Below are positions 9,212-17,400 of a stretch of DNA of 64,000 nucleotides, piece after piece (within the stretch, counting starts at the first letter, position 1; every line of letters starts with the position of its first letter). The notes below the pieces were generated by a model. That model saw nothing but the letters and a program-made list of their open reading frames with translations, ran no database searches and was not told the DNA's origin. Origin of the DNA: Paenibacillus donghaensis (lineage in GTDB: Bacteria > Bacillota > Bacilli > Paenibacillales > Paenibacillaceae); assembly GCF_002192415.1 (NCBI RefSeq), contig NZ_CP021780.1:6634001-6698000 (forward strand). Direction: 5' to 3'. A program made the translations under genes and the position numbers.

Positions 9212-9335
9212 TTGAAAAGACCCCTTTCTTGGATAGGAAAATTTGTGAATAGCAGTGGCTACCTATAGTAATCAATTAGCAATTTAGTCCGTAAACAATC
9301 CGTAATCCGTCGTATTAGTTAAGTTGAAAGGGCTT

Positions 9336-9462
9336 CGCTGCCCTCAGCAAGAGCGTATGCTTCCGAAGCAGCGATACTACGTATCGCTTTCAGGCATCCG
9401 TTTCTGCGGGAAATAGAAGGATAATTTAAGGCGTGAAACATATAAATTCTTATATTTTAAAG
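9336..9462. repeat. Repeat family C, copy 1, overlapping the 3' end of mhqP
   Basis: The stretch from about 9395 (CATCCGTTTCTGCGGG, then AAATAGAAGGATAATTTA, then GTGAAACATATAAATTC) matches 9945-10012 and, reversed, 45889-45960. Small hairpins GGGCTTCGCTGCCC and GCGATACTACGTATCGC precede it. The last codons and the TAA stop of the DoxX gene lie inside the repeat. Confidence 0.65.
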
Positions 9463-9854
9463 AATAATGCATCCAGTGACAGGCTGCCTGCACCCGTCAG
9501 GGCGACAGCAACGGCAACTACCAGCAGGGTTAAAGGGAATTCGTAGCCGTTGGCGGTGGCCCAGAAGCCGTTTTTGCCATGAACCTTGACGATCGCTCCC
9601 AGCATCGCAGCAGCAATTAATCCGCCAGCCAGAGGAGTGAACAGCCCTGCAGCGAACAGCAGACCTCCGCCGAACTCCAGTAGACCGGCCAGCACCGCCA
9701 TCGCCACCCCGGGTTTCATCCCGATCGATTCCATATAGCTGCCTGTGCCTTTGGGACCGTAGCCGCCGAACCAGCCGAACAGCTTCTGTGCTCCATGCCC
9801 GATAAAAGCAACCCCGATAACCAACCGAATCATTAATAGTCCTACACTAACCAT
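9450..9854 (-). CDS. mhqP: DoxX family membrane protein
   Basis: A small four-helix membrane protein of the DoxX family, 134 residues. Motifs include RLVIGVAFIGHGAQKLFGWF and GGGLLFAAGLFTPLAGG. In Bacillus subtilis a DoxX protein (MhqP) is encoded next to MhqO under MhqR control, and the context here is the same. I chose the second ATG because GGAG lies ten bases before it; a GTG three codons upstream is too close. A perfect 18-base palindrome lies 32 bases upstream of the start. The final residues LFFKI and the stop come from repeat C. Confidence 0.82.
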   Translation of the reverse strand: MVSVGLLMIRLVIGVAFIGHGAQKLFGWFGGYGPKGTGSYMESIGMKPGVAMAVLAGLLEFGGGLLFAAGLFTPLAGGLIAAAMLGAIVKVHGKNGFWATANGYEFPLTLLVVAVAVALTGAGSLSLDALFFKI

Positions 9855-9885
9855 TGTGAACACGCTCCATTCTCTTTGTTTTAAT

Positions 9886-9903
9886 TATCTTAACGTTAAG
9901 ATA
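9886..9903. promoter_or_regulatory. Probable MhqR operator upstream of mhqP
   Basis: TATCTTAACGTTAAGATA is a perfect 18-base palindrome. A close relative, TATCTTTAAGTTAAGATA, lies at 10593-10610 before the marR-type gene. B. subtilis MhqR also binds an AT-rich palindrome beginning ATCT and ending AGAT, so this is very likely its site. Confidence 0.8.
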
Positions 9904-9910
9904 TCAGGCA

Positions 9911-10012
9911 AGTGGAAACGGCTTTGCCGTCCTTTTATAAGGACGGTATCGTTTCAGCGAGAAATAGAAGGATAAGTATCGTGTGAAACATATACATTCT
10001 TATATTTCAAGA
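9911..10012. repeat. Repeat family C, copy 2
   Basis: Begins with the hairpin ACGGCTTTGCCGTCC...AAGGACGG and continues into GAAATAGAAGGATAA and GTGAAACATATACATTC. It lies downstream of mhqR and next to the mhqP operator. Confidence 0.7.
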
Positions 10013-10069
10013 AAAAACGATTTCTCCATCCTCAGCAAAAGGCGGCATCAGTCAATTAAAGCCTGCAAT

Positions 10070-10537
10070 CTATACGCCTTTGCCCAGCTTTTTCAGCAGC
10101 AGGATAGCCTGATCCTTCTCCTCCGGGTTAAGCCCGCCCATCATATTGTGAATGGTGGACATATGCTGCGGAAAAATCTCGTCAAACAGCTCGCGGCCCG
10201 CCTCTGTAATCTCTGCATAGGTAACGCGCCGGTCATCACTGCAGGGTACACGCTTCAGAAGGCCTCTCTTCTCCAGCTTGTCGATATTATAGGTAATACT
10301 TCCGCTGGTGACGAGAATCTTGTCCCCGATCTGCTGCAAGGGAATACGGTTCCGCTGGTAGAGCACCTCCAGAATCATGAACTCCGCCGAGGCCAGGCCA
10401 TGGCTCCTCATATCCTTCACCGCCAGGTCCATCAGGCTCCGGTAAGCCTTGGAGAGAACCACGAACAACTTCAGCGAAGCCGCCTGCTCCTTGTCTTGAC
10501 CGCTGATGCTGTTAACTGCAGGTTCGGAATCACCCAT
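10070..10537 (-). CDS. mhqR: MarR-family repressor of the quinone-resistance genes
   Basis: A MarR winged-helix regulator of 155 residues. The wHTH region runs from SAEFMILEVLYQRN through ILVTSGSITYNIDKLEKRGL to the wing VPCSDDRRVTYAEIT. The start is ATG with AAGG eight bases upstream, in preference to a GTG three codons earlier. Its gene stands beside mhqP-mhqO-mhqD, the targets of B. subtilis MhqR, and two palindromes precede it, implying autoregulation. No obvious redox cysteine is present in the translated sequence. Confidence 0.88.
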   Translation of the reverse strand: MGDSEPAVNSISGQDKEQAASLKLFVVLSKAYRSLMDLAVKDMRSHGLASAEFMILEVLYQRNRIPLQQIGDKILVTSGSITYNIDKLEKRGLLKRVPCSDDRRVTYAEITEAGRELFDEIFPQHMSTIHNMMGGLNPEEKDQAILLLKKLGKGV

Positions 10538-10570
10538 TAGGATCACCTTCTTCGTTGTTTTTATGATTTC

Positions 10571-10588
10571 ACTTAAATGTCTTTAAGT
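10571..10588. promoter_or_regulatory. Second palindrome in the mhqR promoter
   Basis: ACTTAAA-TGTC-TTTAAGT has perfect 7-base arms. It is spaced 22 bases, about two helical turns, from the TATCTT-type site at 10593-10610, so two repressor dimers could bind one face of the DNA. Confidence 0.55.
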
Positions 10589-10592
10589 TAAT

Positions 10593-10610
10593 TATCTTTA
10601 AGTTAAGATA
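10593..10610. promoter_or_regulatory. Probable MhqR operator in the mhqR promoter
   Basis: TATCTTTAAGTTAAGATA is an 18-base near-palindrome with 7 of 9 paired positions matching. It shares its outer TATCTT/AAGATA arms with the perfect site before mhqP. It lies about 55 bases upstream of the mhqR start, so autoregulation is likely. Confidence 0.7.
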
Positions 10611-10819
10611 AATATACTACCTCCCACTTCCGTTGTCAACACTTCTGTTCATCCTTTCTGTCGGAGCGGCTGGAGGCGGTGGAATTGACCTGTCCTGCAA
10701 AACGGCGTATCCTTTGGGGGAACCGCCGATGGGCAGGCGAAAGCTGCTTGCCCGTGAGACATTGGAAGAAACTCCTGGATTCCAGAGTATACCTTATTAT
10801 AGAAAGAAGGCAGGGCAAC

Positions 10820-11497
10820 ATGACTTCAACTCAAGCCATGGAGGGACAACCTCCGGCGTCCCGTATCCTGATCGTGACCGCGGTCGCGGCGGAACGGGAC
10901 GCGGTCCTGCACGGCCTGCGGGGCAGCAGCAGGTTCGATGTGGTGGCTGCGGGTGCGGGCACCGCAGCGGCGGCGGCTGGCACAGCCGCCGCTCTGGCAG
11001 CCGGTTCCTACGGCTGCGTCATCAGCGCCGGGATCGGCGGCGGGTTCCCGGGGGCGGCCCCGGTAGGCTCGCTGGTGCTGGCCAGCGAGATGATTGCCGC
11101 CGACCTCGGGGCGGAGACGCCGGAGGGCTTCCGCAGCGCTGCCGAGCTCGGCTTCGGCAGCGTGTCCGTGCCGGCGCACCGCGGCACGGTGGAGGCCCTT
11201 GCGGCCGCGCTGGCAGCGGCCGGCCTTGCCGTAAGCACGGGCAGCGTGCTTACAGTGTCCACCGCGACCGGCACCGCAGGGACGGCCGCGCGGCTCGCCG
11301 CCCGCCACCCGGGCGCGGTGGCGGAGGCGATGGAAGGCCACGGGGTCGCCGTGGCCGCTGAAGCGCGCAGGCTCCCCGTGCTGGAGCTGCGCGCGATCTC
11401 GAACGCGGTCGGTCCCCGCGACCGCGACGCCTGGAAGATCGGCGAAGCGCTGGAGGCGCTGAGCGCAGCGTCCGCAATATTACTGGAGGTGCTATAG
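10820..11497 (+). CDS. mqnB: Futalosine hydrolase
   Basis: A nucleosidase of the phosphorylase/hydrolase fold, 225 residues, which removes the purine base from futalosine in the alternative menaquinone pathway. The N-terminus RILIVTAVAAERDAV and the core VISAGIGGGFPGAAPVGS are family features, and the C-terminal region EAMEGHGVAVAAEARRLPV contains the ME-x-H/G active-site segment; RAISN follows. The chosen ATG has AAGGCAGGG upstream; the frame is open further back but overlaps the region before mhqR. Very GC-rich, Ala-rich sequence. One base separates it from mqnD, so they form an operon. Confidence 0.85.
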   Translation: MTSTQAMEGQPPASRILIVTAVAAERDAVLHGLRGSSRFDVVAAGAGTAAAAAGTAAALAAGSYGCVISAGIGGGFPGAAPVGSLVLASEMIAADLGAETPEGFRSAAELGFGSVSVPAHRGTVEALAAALAAAGLAVSTGSVLTVSTATGTAGTAARLAARHPGAVAEAMEGHGVAVAAEARRLPVLELRAISNAVGPRDRDAWKIGEALEALSAASAILLEVL

Positions 11498-11498
11498 C

Positions 11499-12350
11499 AT
11501 GACAACTGAACTGAACATTGCCTTTTCTCCCTGTCCCAACGATACCTTTGTCTTCCATGCCTGGGCTCACGGGCTTGTGCCGGAGGCTCCCAAGCTTAAT
11601 GTGACCTATGCTGATATCGACATTACGAACACGCTGGCCTCGGACGGGGCCGGACCCGAGGTACTCAAAATCTCCTACGCCGCCCTCCCCTGGGTGCTCG
11701 AACGCTACCGGCTGCTGCCCTGCGGCGGTGCGCTGGGCCGGGGCTGCGGACCGCTGCTGCTGACCGCAGGCGGACCAAACACCGTTAAACGTCCGGGCGG
11801 ACTTGCCGGACGCAGGATTGCCGTGCCCAGCGAACGCTCCACAGCCTACCTGCTGTTCCGCTTATGGGCGGCCCGGCACGTGCCGGGCGGCATCGGCGAG
11901 ATCGTCGTGATGCCTTTTGACGAGATCATGCCTGCCGTCAGAGATGGCAGGATAGATGCGGGACTGGTCATTCATGAAGCCCGCTTCACCTACAAGGACT
12001 ATGGCCTGCAGCTTCTGACTGACCTCGGCAGCTGGTGGGAGCAGGACACCGGACTGCCGATTCCGCTTGGCGCCATCATCGCCCGCCGCGAGCTGGATAC
12101 GGATGCGATTACCGGCTGGATCCGCAGCTCGCTGCAATATGGCTGGGATCATCCCACCGAATCCAGAGAGTATGTGCTTAGCCATGCGCAAGAGCTTTCA
12201 CCAGAAGTAGCCAAGTCTCATATCGATCTATATGTGAACAACTTCTCGATGGACCTCGGAGACGACGGATATGCCGCCATTTCAGCGCTGCTGGAACGGG
12301 CTGCCGCCGAAGGACTGGTCCCTGCCGTAGATCCAGCCCTGCTGCGCTAA
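11499..12350 (+). CDS. mqnD: 1,4-dihydroxy-6-naphthoate synthase
   Basis: MqnD, 283 residues, converts cyclic dehypoxanthine futalosine to 1,4-dihydroxy-6-naphthoate in the futalosine menaquinone route. The periplasmic-binding-protein-like fold opens with IAFSPCPNDTFVFHAW, a hallmark of MqnD, followed by KISYAALPW and GLVIHEARFTYKDYGL. GGAGGTGC precedes the ATG. Paired with mqnB; mqnA, mqnC and mqnE are not in the window and must lie elsewhere if the pathway is complete. Confidence 0.92.
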   Translation: MTTELNIAFSPCPNDTFVFHAWAHGLVPEAPKLNVTYADIDITNTLASDGAGPEVLKISYAALPWVLERYRLLPCGGALGRGCGPLLLTAGGPNTVKRPGGLAGRRIAVPSERSTAYLLFRLWAARHVPGGIGEIVVMPFDEIMPAVRDGRIDAGLVIHEARFTYKDYGLQLLTDLGSWWEQDTGLPIPLGAIIARRELDTDAITGWIRSSLQYGWDHPTESREYVLSHAQELSPEVAKSHIDLYVNNFSMDLGDDGYAAISALLERAAAEGLVPAVDPALLR

Positions 12351-12396
12351 GGCGACAAGGGCAGCGCTTTACAATCCGAATCTCAGGAGGATGAAT

Positions 12397-13242
12397 ATGA
12401 GCGGACAACCCCCTATCCCCACGAACAACAGCAAATCAAACATCGACAGATTCCTTGGCTTTCAGCATGAATATGACCGTTACCGTCCACAAGCTCCGGC
12501 GGTAATCATCGACCTGCTGACTGCCTATCTGGGTTCCCGACCTTCACTGGTTGTTGACGTAGGCTGCGGTACCGGACTGTCCACTGTACTGTGGGCACCA
12601 GCTGCCGATTCCGTGATTGGCGTCGAGCCTAATCCCGACATGCTGAGCAAAGCGCTGGAGAAGCTGGACAAGCACGGCGACGAAGCCGCCCCGCAGAATT
12701 TATCCTTCGTCCAAGGATACTCCAACCAGTTGCAGCTGGAGTCCGACAGTGTAGACATTGTCACCTGCTCGCAGTCGTTCCACTGGATGGAGCCGGTCAG
12801 CACCCTGCAGGAAATTGCCCGCTGCCTTAGAGTCGGCGGTGTATTTGCCGCCTATGACTGTGATTGGCCGCTGCCGCTGCAGCAGGATATCGAGCTGCGT
12901 TACAATCGCCTGATCACCAAGGCTGACGACGTTCTCTCACAGCTAGTGCCCGCAGAAGAAAGAGCGCATAAGTGGGATAAAGCAGGCCATTTAGCAAGGA
13001 TCGAAGCCAGCGGCTGGTTTTCTTTCAGCAGGGAGATTGTATTTCACAACAACGAGGCCTGTGACGCCGAACGTTATGTGGGGCTGACCCTCAGTCAGGG
13101 CGGCATCCAGGCTGTGCTGAAGCACGGTTCCTCCCTGCTGGACGCCGACATTGCCGAGTTCACTGCTGCGGTGGAGCAATATTTTCAAGGACGCACACTT
13201 AAGGTTATGGTCAGCTACCGCATGCGGATCGGTCAGAAATAA
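12397..13242 (+). CDS. Class I SAM-dependent methyltransferase
   Basis: A methyltransferase of 281 residues. Motif I is VVDVGCGTGLST, the acidic residue after strand 2 is in IGVEPNPDML, and SVDIVTCSQSFHWMEP is the typical motif of the ubiquinone/menaquinone-type (UbiE-like and TAM-like) group. The second ATG is chosen since AGGAGG lies directly before the first. A terminator follows. It lies 46 bases after mqnD and could be co-transcribed, but its substrate is not known. Confidence 0.82.
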   Translation: MSGQPPIPTNNSKSNIDRFLGFQHEYDRYRPQAPAVIIDLLTAYLGSRPSLVVDVGCGTGLSTVLWAPAADSVIGVEPNPDMLSKALEKLDKHGDEAAPQNLSFVQGYSNQLQLESDSVDIVTCSQSFHWMEPVSTLQEIARCLRVGGVFAAYDCDWPLPLQQDIELRYNRLITKADDVLSQLVPAEERAHKWDKAGHLARIEASGWFSFSREIVFHNNEACDAERYVGLTLSQGGIQAVLKHGSSLLDADIAEFTAAVEQYFQGRTLKVMVSYRMRIGQK

Positions 13243-13325
13243 TTTGCTCCACACCGCCTAAAAATTGTCACATAAAACACCAGTTAACCGCTGCAGATTC
13301 CCTTATACTTACAATTACAGACGAA

Positions 13326-13372
13326 GAACGTCCCGGATACGCCTCCAGCGAGGTGTTCCGGGGCGTTTTTTC
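13326..13372 (+). terminator. Terminator after the methyltransferase gene
   Basis: Stem AACGTCCCGGA...TCCGGGGCGTT with an inner CGCCTC-CAGC-GAGGTG arm, followed by TTTTT. It ends the mqnB-mqnD-methyltransferase transcript and rules out a start of the next gene within it. Confidence 0.85.
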
Positions 13373-13397
13373 TATTCTCCAGCAAAGGGTGAACGCC

Positions 13398-14069
13398 ATG
13401 GAATTTGAACAAGCACACAGTAACTTTATGCAGCAGCATCTTGCCGGCAGAGCCGGGGAGCGGTTAGGCAGATTGGAACGGGGGCATCATCATGCGGAAA
13501 CCCTGTTTCTGCGCAATGTCTGGTGGCCGCTGATGGGCCATTTGGAGCATCTGCATCCCGAGTATGAGGTGAGTGACTGGCGAGGCCGATCCTATTTCGC
13601 CGACTTCGCCTGGTTGCCGGGCAACGTACGTCTTCTATTCGAAATCAAAGGCTTCGCCACACATGTACGTGATATGGACCGGCAGAAATACTGTAGCGAG
13701 TTGAACCGGGAAACGTTTCTGTACGCGATGGGCTATCAGGTGCTTTCCTTTGCTTACGACGATGTCGAGCAGCGGCCTGATCTCTGCATCACCTTGCTTC
13801 GCCTGGCCCTCGGCAGACATCAGACTGGCAAGGCTCCCACTTCCCGCGTATTGCTTATGGAGAAAGAGCTTATAAAACTGGCCCTCAGCCTCGCCCGTCC
13901 CCTTCGCCCCATTGACGTTAAGCTTCATCTCGGGTTGAACTACCGGACGTCGGCCAGCTTGCTGCACAGCCTGTGCGAGAAAGGATGGATGCGTCCCGCC
14001 CAGCAAGGCAACCGGCAGCGTATCGTTAAATATGAGCTGATGCATGGAATGGTAGACTTCTTGAATTAG
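13398..14069 (+). CDS. Orphan PD-(D/E)XK nuclease-like protein with C-terminal winged helix
   Basis: I do not recognise a named family. Residues 30-130 look like a restriction-endonuclease fold of the Vsr/DUF559 kind: Glu34, Asp69 in YFADFAW, then Glu82-Ile-Lys84 in LLFEIKG, followed by RQKYCSELNRE and a GYQVLSFAYDDV strand-helix element. Residues 150-223 look like a winged helix (LIKLALSLARPLRPIDVKLH, then TSASLLHSLCEKGW, then a basic wing GNRQRIVKYEL). The start is the ATG with AAGGGTG upstream, just after the terminator. The TAG stop lies inside the first palindrome of repeat B copy 1. No methylase or toxin neighbour is present. Confidence 0.6.
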   Translation: MEFEQAHSNFMQQHLAGRAGERLGRLERGHHHAETLFLRNVWWPLMGHLEHLHPEYEVSDWRGRSYFADFAWLPGNVRLLFEIKGFATHVRDMDRQKYCSELNRETFLYAMGYQVLSFAYDDVEQRPDLCITLLRLALGRHQTGKAPTSRVLLMEKELIKLALSLARPLRPIDVKLHLGLNYRTSASLLHSLCEKGWMRPAQQGNRQRIVKYELMHGMVDFLN

Positions 14070-14305
14070 TTGCAAAAACGCATCTAATTCGAAGGTTTTT
14101 TCCGTTTTGGAGCAAATAAGTGCGAAAAGGCATCTAATTTGGTATTCTGAGCGTAATAAGCTTACTTTACTCGAATTTAGTTGCAGATATGCACTTATTA
14201 TCCTGATAATGGGCGTTTCGGCTGAAATTAGTTGCAGTTTCGCATCTAATTACTCCGAAGGTTCCAGGGCAACACTCTAAATCCTGGCTGAATCCTAAGC
14301 AGTAA
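14063..14305. repeat. Repeat family B, copy 1 (left end missing)
   Basis: Four palindromic units of about 27 bases lie at 14063-14090, 14114-14140, 14173-14200 and 14225-14251, each of the form AATTAGTTGC-N5/7-GCATCTAATT. The right end is AATCCTAAGCAGTAAC. It aligns along its whole length with 26330-26583 and with the reverse of 35127-35750. The roughly 70-base left terminus is absent, as it abuts the coding sequence. Confidence 0.75.
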
Positions 14306-14317
14306 CGAAATGTGAGA

Positions 14318-14355
14318 ATAAGCCTCTCTTCCTATAGCGGAAGAGAGGCTTATTT
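14318..14355 (+). terminator. Terminator after the nuclease-like gene
   Basis: AAGCCTCTCTTCC-TATAGC-GGAAGAGAGGCTT is a perfect 13-base stem followed by ATTTG. It lies beyond the repeat B block. Confidence 0.75.
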
Positions 14356-14366
14356 GATGAGGTATA

Positions 14367-14490
14367 GGTTACTACGTAAGGCCCATCTGCCGCCCCGTCC
14401 CTTCCCCTTCATTCAAACCCCACCCCCGTGAGGCTGACCATCGCAAGAAGAAACGGCTTTGCCGTCCTTATAGGGACGGCAGCCGATTGT
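14367..14490. repeat. Solitary TIR motif and partial repeat C
   Basis: GGTTACTACGTAAGGCC at 14367-14383 matches the A/B terminal repeat but has no partner in the right orientation. At 14449-14482 AAACGGCTTTGCCGTCC with TTATA loop and GGACGGC is the hairpin part of repeat C without its tail. Confidence 0.45.
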
Positions 14491-14525
14491 GCGAGGAAGC
14501 GACGGATTTGTTCTTAGCTCCCAAA

Positions 14526-14562
14526 AGAGCACCCCACCGCAAAAATCGCGGTGGGGTGCTCT
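14526..14562 (-). terminator. Terminator of the potABCD operon
   Basis: AGAGCACCCCACCGC and GCGGTGGGGTGCTCT form a perfect 15-base stem with a 7-base loop. On the minus strand it is followed by TTTT. The hexanucleotide array lies between it and the potD stop, so the array is transcribed in the 3' UTR. Confidence 0.85.
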
Positions 14563-14580
14563 CCATATAAGCCTGCAGTC

Positions 14581-14670
14581 TTGCTCTTGCTCTTGCTCTT
14601 GCTCTTGCTCTTGCTCTTGCTCTTGCTCTTGCTCTTGCTCTTGCTCTTGCTCTTACTCCTGCTCCTGCTC
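14581..14670. repeat. TTGCTC hexanucleotide tandem array
   Basis: Twelve perfect TTGCTC units (14581-14652) are followed by three degenerate ones, 90 bases in all. The array sits in the 3' untranslated part of the pot operon, between the stop and the terminator. It keeps all minus-strand frames open (giving meaningless Arg-Ala repeats) but has no ribosome binding site. Confidence 0.9.
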
Positions 14671-14705
14671 TTACCGCTACTTTCCCCAGACTGTTCCGCC
14701 GCATT

Positions 14706-15776
14706 CTACTTATGCATCTTGAACTTCAGGAACAGCTCGTTGTAATGGGCGAGCATTTTTTTGCCGAGGTTATCGTATACCTCCAGGCGGTCGGTTAGCT
14801 CGGCGGGTGGATAGAAGCGCGTATCGCCCGAGGTCTCCTCCGGCAGCAACGCAAGCGCGGGCAGGTTCGGCGAGGAATAACCGACGTAGTCGGCATTCTT
14901 GGCGGCCACATCCGGGCGCAGCATGAAGTTGATGAACTGGTGCGCGCCTTCCACGTTGGCGGCGGTGCGCGGAATAACCATATTGTCGAACCATTTGTTC
15001 GAGCCTTCCTCCGGCACCACATAATCCAGCTTGTCGTTCTCGTCCATAATCTCGGACGCATCGCCGGACCAGACAATGCCTACAGCGGCTTCTTCATTGG
15101 CGAGCAGCATCTTGATCTCGTCGCCGACGATCGCCTTGACGTTCGGCGAGAGTGTGTTCAGCTTGCTGAGCGCTTGCTGCAGATGCTGCTCATTCTGGTC
15201 ATTAACCGAATAGTGCAGACTGTTCAGCGCCATGCCCATCACCTCGCGTGCACCGTCGACAAGCAGAATCTTGTTCTTCAGCCTGCTGTCCCACAGTGAA
15301 TCCCAGCTGCTGAAATCAATCCCTTCGGTCAGCCCGGGGTTGTAGATAATCCCCACCGTCCCCCAGAAATACGGCACTGAGAACTCGTTGCCAGGGTCGA
15401 ACGACAGATCCATGAAACGCGGATCTATATTGCCGAGGTTGCTCAGTTTACTATGGTCGAGCGGCAGCAGCAGCTTCTCTTCTCTCATCTTGGCAATTGC
15501 ATAGTCCGACGGGATCACCACATCAAAGGTAGTTCCGCCCTGCTCCACTTTGGTGAGCATCGCTTCATTCGAATCAAAGGTCTGGTAGATGACCGTAATC
15601 CCGGTCTCCTCCTGGAATTCCTTCAGCAGCTCCGGCTCGATATAATCGCCCCAGTTGTAGATGGTCAGCGTGTTGCCGCCGGAGTAGCCTTCGCTTTTGT
15701 TCATCCAGGAGCCGAGATACATCAGCGCGAAGGCCACGATAAAGATGGCCAGAAACGTGTTTACCAGTTGTTTCAT
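14706..15776 (-). CDS. potD: Spermidine/putrescine ABC transporter substrate-binding protein
   Basis: The extracytoplasmic polyamine receptor, 356 residues, last gene of potABCD. An N-terminal hydrophobic segment (LAIFIVAFALMYLGSW) acts as signal or anchor; there is no lipobox cysteine, so it may stay membrane-tethered. The mature part opens TLTIYNWGDYIEPELLKEFQ and contains DVVIPSDYAIAKM and SVPYFWGTVGIIYN, all typical PotD segments. The start overlaps the potC stop by four bases. Confidence 0.93.
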   Translation of the reverse strand: MKQLVNTFLAIFIVAFALMYLGSWMNKSEGYSGGNTLTIYNWGDYIEPELLKEFQEETGITVIYQTFDSNEAMLTKVEQGGTTFDVVIPSDYAIAKMREEKLLLPLDHSKLSNLGNIDPRFMDLSFDPGNEFSVPYFWGTVGIIYNPGLTEGIDFSSWDSLWDSRLKNKILLVDGAREVMGMALNSLHYSVNDQNEQHLQQALSKLNTLSPNVKAIVGDEIKMLLANEEAAVGIVWSGDASEIMDENDKLDYVVPEEGSNKWFDNMVIPRTAANVEGAHQFINFMLRPDVAAKNADYVGYSSPNLPALALLPEETSGDTRFYPPAELTDRLEVYDNLGKKMLAHYNELFLKFKMHK

Positions 15777-16597
15777 CTAGGCACCCCCACTTCGGCAACC
15801 GATTCGGATACCGCGGCCGGACGGCTTTTGCGGCGGGTCAGGAAATAATAGCCGACCACCAGCAGAATGGTGAACAGGAAGATCATCGTCGACAGCGCAT
15901 TGATGGACAGGGACACCCCTTGTCTGGCTCTGGAATAAATCTCAACCGACAAGGTGGAATAGCCGTTGCCTGTGACGAAGAACGTGACCGCGAAATCATC
16001 CAGCGAGTAGGTCAGCGCCATGAAGAATCCGCTGAAGATCCCCGGCTTGATAATCGGCAGAATGACCTTGGTCAGCACATCGCGGCGGCTTGCACCCAGA
16101 TCACGCGCCGCATCCGTCAGCGTCGGGCTCATCTCCTGCAGATGCGGCAGAATCATCAGCACGGCAATCGGTACACTGAAGGCCACATGCGACAGCAGCA
16201 CGGAGACGAAGCCCAGCTTGACCCCGGCAATCGTGAACAGGATCAGGAACGAAGCCCCGATAATTACGTCAGGGCTGACGATCAGCACGTTGTTCAGTGA
16301 CAGCAGCGAGTTTTTGCCCCGGCGGCTGCGGATGCGCTGGATCGCCAGCGCGCCTACAATAGCAATCAGCGTCGCAATCGAAGAAGACAGCAGCGCGATC
16401 ACCAGCGTATTAATTACGATAATAATCAGCCGTGTATCCTGAATCACCTCACGGTAGTAATCGAGCGTGAAGCCCTCGAAGCCGTGCATCGTACCCCCGC
16501 TGTTGAACGAATAGTACATTAAATAGAAGATAGGCGCATACAGAACGGCAAACACCAGAACCAGATACAGATGGGCGAACCGGTTTTGTTTTCTCAT
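15773..16597 (-). CDS. potC: Spermidine/putrescine ABC transporter permease
   Basis: Inner-membrane permease of 274 residues with about six helices and the BPD transport signature, here [20 protein letters not shown], which docks onto PotA. N-terminus FAHLYLVLVFAVLYAPIFYL is typical PotC. It overlaps both potB and potD by four bases, so translation of the operon is tightly coupled. Confidence 0.92.
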   Translation of the reverse strand: MRKQNRFAHLYLVLVFAVLYAPIFYLMYYSFNSGGTMHGFEGFTLDYYREVIQDTRLIIIVINTLVIALLSSSIATLIAIVGALAIQRIRSRRGKNSLLSLNNVLIVSPDVIIGASFLILFTIAGVKLGFVSVLLSHVAFSVPIAVLMILPHLQEMSPTLTDAARDLGASRRDVLTKVILPIIKPGIFSGFFMALTYSLDDFAVTFFVTGNGYSTLSVEIYSRARQGVSLSINALSTMIFLFTILLVVGYYFLTRRKSRPAAVSESVAEVGVPR

Positions 16598-17400
16598 TTC
16601 TGCACCCCTTTCCGCGAACCGCCCGTTACAATCATGAACAGCGCCATAATGGCAATCAGGAACACGGCAACCGTTGAACCCATGCCCCAGTCCTGGGTAA
16701 CCAGGAAGTGCTGCTCAATCGCAGTTCCCAGCGTAATAACCTGGCTGCCTGCAATCAGGCGTGTAATCATAAACAGCGACAGCGCGGGGATGAACACCGC
16801 CATACAGCCAGATCGCACACCCGAAATCGTCAGCGGAAAAATAACCCTGCGGAACGTCGTCCACCCGGAAGCGCCCAGATCGCGGGCCGCATCAAGCAGC
16901 GACAGATTCAGCTCCTCCAGCGCACTGTAGATCGGCAGAATCATAAACGGGATGAAGATATAAACCGACACAAAGACAAAGCTGAAGCCCGTAAACAGAA
17001 TCTGCTGCTCCCCCATTCCAAACAGGTCAAGGAAAGCGTTAACCGGTCCGAAAGTGCCGAAGATCCCGATAAAAGCATAGGTTTTGAGCAGCAGATTGAT
17101 CCAGGTGGGCAGAATAATCAGCAGCAGCCACAGCTGCTTGTGCTTCGTACGGGTCAGCAGATAGGCCGCCGGATAGGCCACCAGCAGCGAGAACGCTGTG
17201 ATCAGGAACGCATACCAGAACGAATTAAGCGTCATCCGCAGGTAGACGGGTGTGAAGAAGTTGACGTAATTGTTCAGCGTGAAATTGCCGTCCAGATCGA
17301 ACAGGGAATAGTAGATTACCAGCACTACCGGAGCTATGACAAACAAGGCAATCCATAAATAATAAGGGATGAGATAGACCGGCTTGCCCTTATTGTTCAT
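16594..17400 (-). CDS. potB: Spermidine/putrescine ABC transporter permease
   Basis: Second permease, about 268 residues, with the coupling loop [20 protein letters not shown]. The start is the ATG of [10 protein letters not shown], preceded by GGTGGAGAG and overlapping the potA stop by 11 bases; a longer frame upstream would overlap potA by 100 bases and lacks a site. Forms the PotBC channel. Confidence 0.9.
   Translation of the reverse strand: MNNKGKPVYLIPYYLWIALFVIAPVVLVIYYSLFDLDGNFTLNNYVNFFTPVYLRMTLNSFWYAFLITAFSLLVAYPAAYLLTRTKHKQLWLLLIILPTWINLLLKTYAFIGIFGTFGPVNAFLDLFGMGEQQILFTGFSFVFVSVYIFIPFMILPIYSALEELNLSLLDAARDLGASGWTTFRRVIFPLTISGVRSGCMAVFIPALSLFMITRLIAGSQVITLGTAIEQHFLVTQDWGMGSTVAVFLIAIMALFMIVTGGSRKGVQK

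Noticed and set aside
13353..13397. Upstream start for the nuclease-like gene
   Set aside because: It would begin within the preceding terminator hairpin; the ATG at 13398 has AAGGGTG upstream.
14063..14251. CRISPR array
   Set aside because: Units are palindromic, imperfect and unevenly spaced, the spacers are shared between copies, and there are no cas genes.
14468..14704. Minus-strand reading frame with Arg-Ala repeats
   Set aside because: It is produced by the hexanucleotide array, has no ribosome binding site and crosses the pot terminator.
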